NCBI GenBank assembly: GCA_903875225.1
Contig: CAIQVJ010000108.1
Coordinates: forward strand, 124,001 to 188,000
Length of the DNA: 64,000 bases
Direction: 5' to 3'
Source: an uncultured Pseudomonadota bacterium
GTDB taxonomy: Bacteria > Myxococcota_A > UBA796 > SXON01
Shown here: positions 1 through 12,200 of the stretch, piece by piece
How positions within the stretch are numbered: the first letter of the stretch is position 1
Layout of the letters: each line of letters starts with the position of its first letter
The notes under the pieces: model-generated
The model's database searches: none
What the model saw: the letters and a program-made list of their open reading frames with translations, nothing else
Told to the model about the DNA's origin: nothing
Position numbers and translations under genes: made by a program

Positions 1-245
1 TGCCCGTCGCGGTTCTGCCCCTCGACGCTGGCAGCGTGCTCGATCTGGGCGTCGGTCATGGTCGCGAACTTCGCCCGCAACGCGTCGCGCACCGCCGGGT
101 TGGTCGAGGCGTCACCGGCGAGGTGCACCTTGAGGCGCGCCTCGCTCACCCCGCTCCCGTCGTGGAGATCGTACTGGTACCCGCCGCCGAACGCCATCCG
201 GCCCAGCTTGTCGCGCTCGGCCAGGAAGCCGCGCACTCCGATGGG
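1..245 (-). repeat. In-frame direct repeat, second zincin-module copy (continues beyond edge)
   Basis: This stretch aligns without gaps to 1315-1559, offset 1314 bases (438 codons), so the two copies lie in the same frame of the giant gene. Both encode a segment that begins near GVRG(F/Y)LAERDKLGR and passes through RAKFATMTDA. In the first copy this segment leads into the HEAGH zinc motif; here the window ends before that point. It shows a duplicated protease-like module of about 438 residues. Confidence 0.9.
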
Positions 246-3200
246 GGCCGAGGGCCCGGTGGCTGCCTGCGGGGCGACCGAGGTCGGAGTCGTGGCGGGC
301 GTCGGCGGAACCACGGCATGCGCGAGGGCAACAGGACCGGCATGACCCGGCAGTGTGGGGGCGACGGCAGCAGGCCCGGCATGACCCGACGCAGCGGGGG
401 CGACGGCAGGCGCTGTGGGGACGACCGCGGGTGCGGTGGGGACAGGCGCCTTCGCCGCCTTCCGCTGGGCGCGGCTCGTGCCCTGCCCGGCATCGAGGAG
501 CGTGACCGCGTCGGCTTTCGCAAGCTGCCGGGGCGTCCACCCCGCGGCCTGCGCCGTCGCGAACTCCGCAGCGGTCATCCGATGGGCGATCTGCCGGATC
601 GGGCCGCTCTGGAGCTCCGCATTGTTCCAGCCGTTCGCCATGGCCTGGGAGTAGTGCTCCGGGGTCATCTTCTCCGCGAGCCGCAAGCGACGCGTCTGCA
701 CGGAGCCCTCGTCGTGGAACTGGGTCGGCGCCATCCGCCGCGTCTGCCACTCGTCGAACTGGGCCGGGCCCTTGACGAGGGCGTCCAACTGCTGCGGAGT
801 CCAGCCACGCGCCGCGATCGCGCGCGCCTCCCGGATCTGTTCGCGGATCTGCTCGATGTGCCGGTCCTGCAGGCGAACCGTAGGGTCGCGGAGCTCACGG
901 GTCGGATCCGCGGGGTCCACCTTTCGAACCCCACCCGCGTAGAGGCTCTGGTCCTTCACGACGCGGCTGTCCTTGGCGTGACGGCGGCCTTCCGGCTTCT
1001 GGGAACCGACCTTCACGTGGTCGGCGTACTCGTCCAGGAGTCCGAAGATCGCGTGACCGGCCTCGTGGGCATGGATCATCGGCGTGGTGAAGGTCTGCAC
1101 CTGGTTCGCGAACGCCTGTCCAAGCTCGTTGCCGTTGGAGACGTGCACGGTGTGGTGCGCCTGCGCGGGGTCGTCGACGAACTCGATCGCCACGCGAAGC
1201 CGGCTGGGCTTCCCGTCGGGGCCCGGAACCTCGAAGTGCGGCGCGTTGAAGAACTGCTCCACGCCCGCCAGCATCCGCCGACGAGCCAGCTCCATCCCCG
1301 CGCTCTTCGCAGCCTGACCGTCGTGGTTCTGCCCCTCGACCCTGGCGGCGTGCTCGATCTCGGCGTCGGTCATGGTGGCGAACTTCGCGCGCAAAGCGTC
1401 CCGCACTGCGGGATTCGTGGTGCCGTCGCCCGCGAGGTGCACCTTCATGCGGGCCTCGCTCACCCCGTTGCTGTCATGCAGATCGTACTGGAACCCGCCT
1501 CCGAACGCCATCCGGCCGAGCTTGTCGCGCTCGGCCAGGTAGCCGCGCACGCCGATGGGGCCGGGGGGGGCCACAACCGCGGGGATCGGCGGCACCACGG
1601 CATGAGCGAGCGCAGCGGGCGTACCGCCCGCCGGCACGGTGGCCGTAGGCGTCTTCGACGCCTCTGCGACCCGGGGCGTGATGGCCGGCGTAGGCTCCCC
1701 GTTGAGCACCTTGTTCATGTACCCGGGGTGTTCCGCCTCGATCGCCGCCAGCTTCTGGTTGATCGCCAGGGTCATCTCATGGTACCCCTCGGCGTACCGC
1801 TCCGGGAGCGGCTCCCCCTTCGTGACCCTGCCTGTAGCCTCGGCCAGCGCCTTGTAGTGGGGGAGCATCTCATCGATGCCGTGCTGGGTGCGGAGCTCGG
1901 GGTCCTTCACCTTGTTGAGGAGCTTGTAGACGCCATCGTGGAAGTCGGGCTTGCCCTTGAAGGCGGTGATCCCCGCCGGGATGCTCAGCGCCCTGGTCTC
2001 GAAGAAGTCCGTGGTGGCCTTCGTGCCGATCTGCCACTCGTGGACGAGCCCGGTGGCCCCGTCCTGCACGTTGATGTGCCACCGCGGGTAGCCGTCGCGC
2101 GGGGGCTTGACCTTCGCATCCGGGTAGCGCTCCTTGAGGCGGGCCACGACCAGCTCCACGTCGGCCCCGGTTGCCAGATTGAAGCGCCCGCGCACGATGT
2201 CGCACATCTTGCCGACGTGCTCGTAGCCCTCGGCCTGCTGCTTCTTCTGCACCTCGGTGACGAACTCGTGGAAGTCGTCCCGCTTGCGCAGGCTGGAGAC
2301 CTCGGCTCCTTCCATGCCGTGCACCACCTCGGCCCCCATCGCCCGCATCCGGGTGACAGCCTCCGCGCTGGCGGTGAACAGCGCCTTCTGCGCCTCCGGA
2401 TTCGAAGCCCACTCGGAGTGGTGCATCCCGAGCGCTTCCTTCGTGGCGGCATGCGGATCCCGCGAGGGACGCTCGGCGAACGCGGTGTGGTACTCGGCCG
2501 TCCGGGCCGCGTGGTCCCCTGACGAGACCGTGCCCGCCTCGGCGTGGGCCTTGATGCCATTGGGGCGGGAGAAGGACGCTGCGCTGTACTGCCCGTCCTC
2601 CCCCGTGATGGCCTTGCCGTACGCTCGAGCGGTGGCGTCGTCCAGGACCACGTACCCGTCCCGCTTGAGCCCGCGAGCCACCGCCTCCCCGTGGGGATCG
2701 GAGACGAGCCGCCTGCCCACGCTGTCGTGGCCTGTGGCCAGGTGTGCACCGAAGTTCGGGTCGATCAGGTAGAGCCGCCCGTCCGGCATCTTCGCGACCG
2801 TGAACGCGTGCTGCATCTGCGCCGGCGTGCCGACGCCCCCCGCTCCCTGGTGGAACGTGATGTCGTCGCCTGAAACGCCCATCGCCCCGAGCGCCGCAGC
2901 CACCCGGCGCTGGCTGGAGTCGGCCATTCCGATCTGGTTGACGGGTTCGTGCACGGCGTGCGCGCCCAGGCCCGTCTGCTCCATGCTCTGCACGCGTACG
3001 CTGTCCATCGCATGATCCAGCAGCGCCATCGCGTGATGGGGCTCCATCTCCGCGTTGGGGTTGGCGCTCAAGAGCGTCCGCGCCTCCTTGAGATCCGCAG
3101 AGTTGGCGCGCCCTGCCGGACGCTCGACGGCCACGGCATCATTGACCTTGACGGCCTTGAACTCCGCCTGGGCAACCGACGGGTCGGAGATCCGGGAGAT

Positions 3201-6200
3201 GCGATCGAGGTCCATGAGGCGGCTGGAGAACCCGTCGTGCGCCAGGGATCCGGGCTCGGCGGTGGCCAGCCCCCGCTTTGCCTCCTCCACCCCGCGTTTC
3301 CAGTCTGAACCCAGGGCTTCCTCGCGGATGCCCTGGGCCTCGGCCACCGACCGGGGCCCGGTGGACTCGGACTTCGCCGGAAGGGGGTCGTTCACGCCCC
3401 CGCGATATTTCTGGGCCGCTTCGTGCAGGCGGTCGATCGAGAACATGTGATCGGCCTGCCTCGCACCTTCGACGAGCGCGTCGGCATCGGACACGCGGAC
3501 CCCGGTGCGCTTGAACTCGGCCTCCTGGTACTCCCTGGCCAGCACGGACGGCATCTCCTGGGAGGTGCGCTCGTGCCCGTTGTACGTGACGCCCGCCTTC
3601 CCCTCGTGGAACTGGTCGAGCAGGAACTTCGCGGCCTTGAACTCCGAGGAGAGGTCGGTGTTCATGACCGCGTGTGCGTCGGTGGAGAGCACCGTGTCCA
3701 CCCGCGCTGCCATGAGGTCGAGCATCGGGTGACCGGTGAGCCGCGACTCCCCGCCCTCCATCCGCCGCAGGGCGCCCGTCGAGACGTTGCTGCCGAGGTT
3801 GACCTCGGCGATGATCCCGAGCGCGTGAAGCTGCTTTGCCTGCTGGGGATCGATGTTCGTCACATGGCCGAGCCGGACCGTGACGAAGCGGGGGTCGTAG
3901 AGGCCCTGCTCCTTCAGGGAGCTGACCTGATCGATGACCATCTGGAGGTTGTGACGCGCGATGTCCGACGGGTGCGCGTTCGCCCCGGGGGGCTGGTGGC
4001 TGTACTCGGCGCCCTGACGTTGGGCCTCGGACACGCCGCGGGTGCGCTGCTCGTACGTCTCGGTGTAGCCCTCGCCCACGTGGGGGCGCAGGACCATGCG
4101 TTTCCCGCTCTCCTTGCTCGCGTCCAGCAGCACTTCGTACGCCCACTGGAGGTGCTTCATGCCCTCGGGCTGGAACGGCTTGCCTTCCGGACCGCAAAAG
4201 TCGAACCCGGCCGCGACGGAGTGGAACTCGGTGCCGCCCGGGGCGGTGCCGGCGCGCAACGCGGTGTTGAGCTCCTCCTTGTAGGTGCTCTTGCGGGACT
4301 CCGGAACCGTCTTCAAGGCCAGCTCGTTCTCGCTCACCCGGTGGGGCAGGAACCGGAGCTCGACGCCCTCCTCCCGGCCGATCCGCCCCATGTCGGCGGG
4401 CGTCAGGCCGAGATCCTTGTGCCAGTTGCCCTGAGGCTCAGCGTAGTCGATGCCGTCACGCCGCAGGTGCTCCAGGGTCGCCCGCAGGAATTGCTCCCCG
4501 TGCTCGGGTTTGGCGCCTCCAGCGACCTTGGCACCGTGGAAGTCCCTGCTGCCGGTGATCACGGCGATCATCAGCCCGCGCGGATCGTAGGTCGCGTCGA
4601 AGGGATTGTCGTGCCCGGCGCTGAGCAGCGCATCGAGCTTGGCCCGGGCGCTGCTGGGGGTGAGGTTTCCCTGGCTGTCCACGCTGTGGAGCACCGGGTC
4701 GTCCATCTGCCGCTTGAGCGGACCGGGGCCGGGCTCGGCCGCCACTTTTGCGGCGTCCGGGTAGCTCTTCGAGTGTTCATCGAGCGCCTGCTGCGCCTTG
4801 AGCACGCCGGCAGCCTTCTCGGCCTTGCTCGTCGCGTCCCCACCCGCGGGGGCTGCAGACTTCTCCGCCAGGTCGATCCGGAGTCGATGGTTCTCCAACT
4901 GGTCCCGGGCATCGAGGATCTCGAGCCCGATCCGGCTGACCTGTTCAGGCGGCGCGGTGCGCAGCTCGGCACGCAGGGCCGCAACCCGGTCGTTCAGCTC
5001 CCCCACGGCCTCGCGCCTGGCCCGCACGTCGTCACCGCTGCGGAGATTGTCGCTGTTCGCGGCGTAGGCCTTCTCCAGCCACTTCATCGCCCCGATGGCC
5101 GGGGCCTCGCCGGGCTTGAAGCACTCGTGTACGAGCTGCTGTTCGGGCGTGAGCTTGCCCCCTGCAGCGAGCACCCGCTCCGACTCGCCCCGGACCCGCA
5201 GCGCCGACTCCCCGAGCATCACGGCGAGGTCCTCGGCCGGCAGGATGCCCCGGAAATGCTGGTGCAGCTCCACCTTGCGCCGATCGTTCGCCTGCGCCGC
5301 AACCTCGTGGGGCACTTCGGCACCCGCGGAGGTCTTCCAGGTTCCATCGCGATAGTGCAGGTCGCGCAGGTCGTAGAGGCGGCCCTCCTGGTCCAGCGCA
5401 GCGAACGTACGCGAGACCTTGTCGAGCTTGCCGACCGCCTCCGGCTCATGCCCGTTCCAGCCTGTACCGGTATCGTGGACGTGGCTGCGGACAGGCTCGG
5501 GCGTCCCCTCCACCGGTCGCGCGCCCTCGACCGGCTTCCCGCCGACAAGCTCCACATGCCGCTCGGAGGACGCCTGCGCGCCGTCTACGTGCCGCGCGGC
5601 CTCGACATGCTCCCTGGCCGGGCCGACCGCCTCGGGATGCGAGGTCTCCGCCGCCTTCCTGGAAGACACTGCAGCCTTTTCGAGCAGGGGTTGCTCGTGG
5701 ACGACCGGCTCCACGTGGTGCTCCGGCGCATCGCTCTTGAGCGGCGTGGTCTCGGTCTGCTCGAGCACGAGCTTGACGGCCTCCACCTGCACCTTGTCGA
5801 CCCGCGGGTCGACCTCCTTGTCCTGCGAGGGCTTGGAGATCTTCTGCTCGACCTCCTCCCGCGCCTGCTCGTGTTTCTTCCTGCTGTCGTCGACCTCCTC
5901 CATCCGGGCGATGATGTTGGTCTGTTCGTGGATGTGGCTCTGGATCTCTGCGTGCTCCTTCTGGAGCGCGACGCGCTCGGGCGCCGGCAGGTCGGCCTTG
6001 AGAGCCGTCTGGATCTCGTTCATCCGGGTCGTGCCCGCGCGGATCTCCTGGTGCGCCTGATCGATGTGCTGCTTCTTGATCGCGTTCTCGAAACCGGTGC
6101 CCATCACCGACTCGGCGATGCCCTGCAGGAATGCCCCACGCAGCGTCGCGGCGTCCAACCCCTTCCCCGCCGCCCAGGCCTCCCACTGGTTGTAGTCGGT

Positions 6201-9200
6201 GGCGGTCTGCAGCGTGCTGGAGATGAGCCCGTTCGCGAAGTGGGCGCCCATCTTGGTGATGATCCCGGCCTTGGAGCCGACCTCCTTCGCCTCCTCGATG
6301 GCCTTGCCGAACCCCGTCTTTCCGACCCCGCCCTTCAGCCCCGCGGTCGCAGCCCCCTGCAGGGCCCCACCGACCGCGCCGCCGAGCAGGTGCTGGAAGA
6401 ACGCTCCGTCCCCCTGGCGCATCGCCTCCTCGCTGCTGAGCGCGGCGTTCAGGAACCCCTGCACACCGTTCTGGATGGACTCCGTCATCATCGTGGAGAT
6501 CGCCTTGGCCACGGCCACCCTGCCCCCGAGCTTCTCGGCCATGGCGCCGAACTTGTCGGCGAGCTTCAGGGCATAGGCACCGATCTTCCCGGCGATCACC
6601 TCGCCTTCCTTCACCGCGATGTTGCCGGCCGCGCTCAATTCTGCGCCCATGCCCGCCGTCGCCACGGTGACTGCGGCCTGGGCGAGGTCCATGAGCCCCT
6701 CCTCCCACCCGTAGCCGTTGCCCTTCATCGCAGCCTTCAGCGCCATCGTGGCCGCGGCCAGCACGATGTTGGCGATGATCATCGCGCTGACGCCCTGCAA
6801 GCCGGGCACCACCGCGATGACCACCGCACCGACGACCTGGACCGTGTTCACCACCGCATCGGTGATGCTGTCCCGGGTTTCCCGGTAGTTCAGGGCCGTC
6901 TGGGTCTGCCACCCCGCGACCTCCTCGAGCTTGTCCTGCGAGACGCCTGGCCTCAGCTGGCCCTTCTCGTCGAACATCTCGTAGATCCGCGCGGTGTCGT
7001 TGGCGAACACCTCGCCGGCTGACGTCGCGCCGAGGGACTCGAGGCCGTCCATGAACGAGTTCATGAACGCGTTGCCGGCGCCGCCGCGCTCGAACTCCCA
7101 GCGCATCCGCGCGATCTCGAGGAAGTCCTCGGGCTTCTCCGGCTTGCCCCGGAGCTTGAGCTTCATCTCGAAGCCCTCGGTGCCGGAGAAGTCGCCGTCG
7201 ATCCACTCGTCGAGCGACTGCGCGCCGCCGTACATGCTCTGGCCGACGGTGGCGAAGCGGTGCTTGAACGCCGCGCGCTCGTCGGAGCTCATGTCGTACA
7301 CGCGCTCCATCACCTTCTTGGCCCGCTCCTCGTCGGTGCCGAGCCCGTCCATCGAGTAGAGGAGCTCCACCTCCGGATCAGCCTCTCCCTTGGCCGCAAG
7401 CTGCGTGAAGTACGCCTTCTCGACCCCGGACGTCTCATTGTCGATCAGGCGGTCGAGCGGCGAGCGACCGGTCCCGTCGTTCGCGCCGAGGTCGCCCCCC
7501 GCGAACATCTTGTTGAAGCGCGCCTTCACCTTCTCGAGGTGCTCGGCATCGCGGCCGCCACGCTTCTCCTTGCCGCCCTTCAACGTCGCTTCGAGGAGCT
7601 CCTCGTCCGTCCCGCTGAACAACACCGGCAGCTTGACGCCGGCGGCGGAGAGGCCACCGGCGGCCAGCATTCCCAGCGGGCCCGTCGCGGCCAGCAACCA
7701 GTTGCTCGAGCTGTTCTCGTCCTGCGCAGCCCACTTCAACCGGTGGACGTCGGCCTCGACCTTGTCACCACGAAGCTCGGCGTCGCAGATGGCGAATTCG
7801 CGAGTGTCCGTACCGAGTTCGTCGGCCAGCACCGCGGCGAGCGGCTCCCCATACTTCTGCTCGTACCAGCGGGAGGCCTCCTGCACCTGCTCGGGCGTGA
7901 GCTTGTCGAGCTCCTTGACGAGCTCCTCCTCCTTGGTGCCCCACCCGCTCCAGAAGTCCCAGTCTCCACTCCCCCGCGTGTAGAGCTGGATCTTGGAGGC
8001 AGCGACATGCGCCGGGTTGGCCTCCGCCACGCCGGTGTCGGGGTTGATCTCGGTCAGCGCGTCGACGACAGCGGCTTCGTTGGAGCCGAGGTTCAGCTTG
8101 ACGCGTGCGAGGAACTTCGCGCCGCCCGGACCGGAGACCACCTTCGTACGCTCCTCGGGGCTCATCGCCTGGAACGCCGCGTAGATCCCCTCCTCGTCCT
8201 CGCCCAGGCCGCCGTAGCTCGAGAAGTAGTCCTCGTGCTCGTCGTCGATCCCGCTCATCGTCAGGACGTACTTCTGGAGCCCTTCGACGCGCGTGTCCTT
8301 GTTCATCAGCTTCTGCATGACCTCCAGGTCCTTGCCGCCGATGTCCTCGGAGAGGTGGGTGTCCAGGTCACGCCCGAAGTGCCGCCGGTATTCGATCCTG
8401 ACGAGCTCGATCTCCTCGACCGAGAGCCCCGCGAGGGTCTTCTGCACGGCGGCCTCGTCGTCGCCCCAGCCGTCCACGGCCTTGAAGATGCTGTTCGCGC
8501 CGTCGCTGATCTTCTTCTGCTTCTCCTTGGCCTTGTCGGTGACCTTCGCCTCGTCCTTCTCGGCCATCTCGTAGAGCTCGGAGTCGGTCTTCGAGCTGTT
8601 CTTCGGATCCTTCTTCAGGTCGGCCATCACCTCCTTGATCGCCATCTGCCGGATGGTGTCCTTCATCTGCTGACCGCGATCGATGCCGGACGCGGCGTCC
8701 TCGGCGTCGCGCAGCAGCGAGATCGACTTCACGAGATCGTCGCCGCTCACGTCCTTGCGCAGGGCGGCCTCGAGCGCGCCGGGCCCGTGATCCCTGTTGT
8801 ACTGCTCCTGCAGGGTGGCCAGATCCCGGGGGCTCAACCCCTTGAGCGCAGCGAGGCAGGTGGAGTCTCGCGTCCACAGGGATCCGAACTCGCCCTCGAG
8901 CGCCTTGCGCGCCTTCGCGATCGCCTCGTCGTTGGGCTTGTAGGGTGCCTTCGGGTCACACGTGGCGTCCTTCAGGCGCATCCGGACCGCCATCCACTCG
9001 GGATCCTTCTCGTCGCACGACGCTCCGCCCAACGCGACCGCCCCGACCGCGAAGACCAGCGGCCCCATCAGCAGGGACAGGCCGACGAGGCCGGCGCCGG
9101 CAGCGAACGCACCGAGCGTGGACGGCTCGTTCGCCTTGTCGATCTTCTCCTGGAGCTTGCCCCCGAAGCGGTCGTTCAGGGCCTTCAGCTCCTCCGTCGA

Positions 9201-12200
9201 ACAGTCCTTGAGCAGCTCCTTGATCCGGCCCTTGTCCTCGAACCACGCGTCGAATTCCTGCTGGAGCTGCTCGGCCTTGTGGTCGACCCGGGCCGCGCTG
9301 GCCACCTTCTGGTGTTCGTCCTCCGGGAGGTTTGCGAGCTTGTTCCCCAGGTTCAGGTTGTAGTCGAAGTCCTCCTTGACGTTGCCGTCGATGCCCGCCT
9401 GGATGTTCTGGACGAGGCCGGGCCTGCGCTTGTTGATCTCCGCCATCATCTCAGGCGTGATCCCCTTTCCGATCTCGCTCACGTGCGCGTCGTCCACCCA
9501 CTCGAGGTGGCGTCCCGCCCAACTGTCGTCCGTCTTCTCCGCGTCGAGCAGCCTCATCTTGCTCTCGACGGCCTTCTCGAACATCCGCTGGTTCACCTCG
9601 GCGTGCTTCTGGACGATGGCGAAGTCCTCGTCGCTGATGCCCTTCTGTGCCTTCAGCGTGTCCAGTTCGTTCTGCCACATGGACTCGGGGAGGTTCATCT
9701 TGATCCGACGCACCTCGTCGGAGACCAGCGGCGAGATGCCGGACGGCAGGTCGGGCGCCTGCTCGAAGTCCTTGCCGGTCTTGACCATCTCCGTGATCAG
9801 CCGGTAGTCGATGTCGTGCTCCGCGGTCCAACCGCCGAGGCTTTCCCCCGCGACGAGATAGGCGAGCGGCGAGGCCTGGGCCACGCGCGTGTCGCCGTAG
9901 AGCACCCGGAGGTCCCTCTCGAGCGAGCCCCCGGCAGCCGAGTAGGCATCGAGGATCCGCTTGAACTCGGCGGGATCGCCGCTGGCCTCCTGAAGCTGCT
10001 TCTTCACGCCGGCGGTATCGCCCGCCGTGATCCTGTCCTTCAGCGCATCCGCGCCGGTCTGCGCGCGGTTCCGCTCGGCCATCTTCTTCTGCGTCGCTTC
10101 GAGGTCGGTCTGCAGGTGTGCGTTGATGTCGCGGGGGTTCAGCCCGGTCTGCTTCTCGAACTCCTGGATCGCCGCCGCCTGTTCCTTCGGTCCCATGCCG
10201 CGGATCTCGGCGAGCCGCTTCGCCTGGTCCGGCGTGACTGTCTTGAGGCTCTGCGCGACGAGGCCAGACTTGAGTGCCTCCTCGTGGAGCCCGTGCAGGG
10301 CGTCGATGCTCAGGTTCGAGGACTTCGAGAGGTCGAGCATGGCTTGTGCCCGCTGGTCCTCCGGCATCTCCTCGATCTCCTGCACACGCTTGCCGTACTT
10401 CATGCCGTCTGCCGTGTGCTCCCGGGCGCCCTTGAACTCCGCCTGGAGGTCGCTCATGTCGGTCTTCGCGCCGGTGCCGTGCCACCGCCCGGTGAGGACG
10501 GCGAGGTTCTTGAGCGCGGCGTCGCGGGCCTCCTGGCTCGGCAACCGATCGATCGCATCCAACTCCGACGACATCGCCGAGGAGAGCATGTGCGGCTGGT
10601 ACGGGTCGGCGCCCTTGCCCTGCGGCCCGTTCAGCCACGCCGCCATCACCTGCTGTGCGCCGAAGTGCCCGGCCCCGGTGCCACCGCCCTCGGCCCGCAA
10701 CTTGTTCAGCTCCTCCATCCGCAGGTCCGGCGGTAGATCCTTGCACCACTGCAGCTTCTCTGCGAAACCTTCGGGGGTGCCGACGTCTGCGTGGCTGCGC
10801 GGGTCCTCCTTCTTGACGTTCCCGATGAGCTGGTAGTGCGACTCGGTGTCCTTGTAGTCCTGCATCCCGCGCAGGAGCGGACCCACCTCCTTCTTGTCCT
10901 TCCCGGTCACGTCCTTCGTCACATCCGCGAGCGTGCGGGAGGGGGTGCCGGCCTGGAGCTTCCTGTCGATGTCGGCCAGCTCACGGGGGTTGCACCCCTG
11001 GATCATCGCCACGATGGCGGCGTCGCTCTTGTCCTTGCCATCCGTGAAGAACCCGACGGTGGCCTTCACCTTGTTGCCGTCGAGGCCCTGGCCGTTGATC
11101 CTGTCCGTGCTCTCCGGCTGCGCCGCCTGGATCATCTGCAGCGGCTTCCCGGCGAGCGCCCGCTGCTGGACCGCCTTGACCATGTCCTGGACGAAGGGCG
11201 ATCGCGTGTCGGCCTCCAGCTTGACCGGCTTTCCCTGCAGCCAGAGGAGCGCATTGGAGGGGGAGAGCCCCGAGTCCCTGGCGAGGCCGTCGACGAGCCG
11301 GAACCCCGTCCGCTGGTCCACACCCAGCGTATCTGCGGCCTCCCGGCCGATGGTGATCGACTCCTGGACCCGCCTGGCGCGCTCGGCGTCCTTCTGCGGC
11401 GTGGACGCCTCCTTGAGCCGGAGGCCCTGATTGAGCGCCCCCAGGGCGTCCCCATTGTCGGCGAGGAGCTGCGAGAGGTTCACCGGCAGGTACTTCTGGC
11501 GGTTCAGGTCGGAGGCGTCCACCGCCTGTGCGGCCGCCGCCTGGCCCGCCTGGTACTCGCGGAGGAACGCCGCTCGCTGGTTGAGCGGCATCGCCATCAG
11601 CATCTGGCCCACCCGGCCCGCGTCGGCCTTGTCACCCTTGGCCAGCTCCGCGCCGAGCTCGTTGATCCGCACCTGGTAGTTTGCATCCTTCGTGTCGACG
11701 GCCGCGAACGCCTCCTCGGTGTTCTTCTTCTCATCCCACTTGTCCGCGGCGCGCAGCATGTTGACGCCGCGCTCCACGTCGTCCCCATCGAGGCTGTGCC
11801 GGAACGCCGCCTCCAACGATCCCTTCCCGCTCGCCTCGAACTCCTGCTTGAACAGCTTCTGCTCGCCTGGGGTCATCTGCCCGTAGAGCGCGAGGATGTC
11901 CTTGTCTTCGTGGCCCGACTGCAGCTCGGCGAGCAGACCGGCCGACTTCGTGCGGAAGGCGGGGTCCGCCGGGTCGACGCCGACCGCCTTCTTCATCTCC
12001 GCGAGCTCGCCCTCCGACCGGACGATCTGGTACCTGCCGCTGTCGAGCAGGGCCCGCTGGTCCGCCTGCTCGCCCTTCAGCACGCCTTTGGGCGACCGGG
12101 CCAGCCAGTCGGCGTACTCCGACGGCGACATGTTCGCGTCGTAGGCTGCCTTCTTGAACGCAGCCGCGGAGTCGTCCCCGCCGAGCATCTTCGACGCCCC

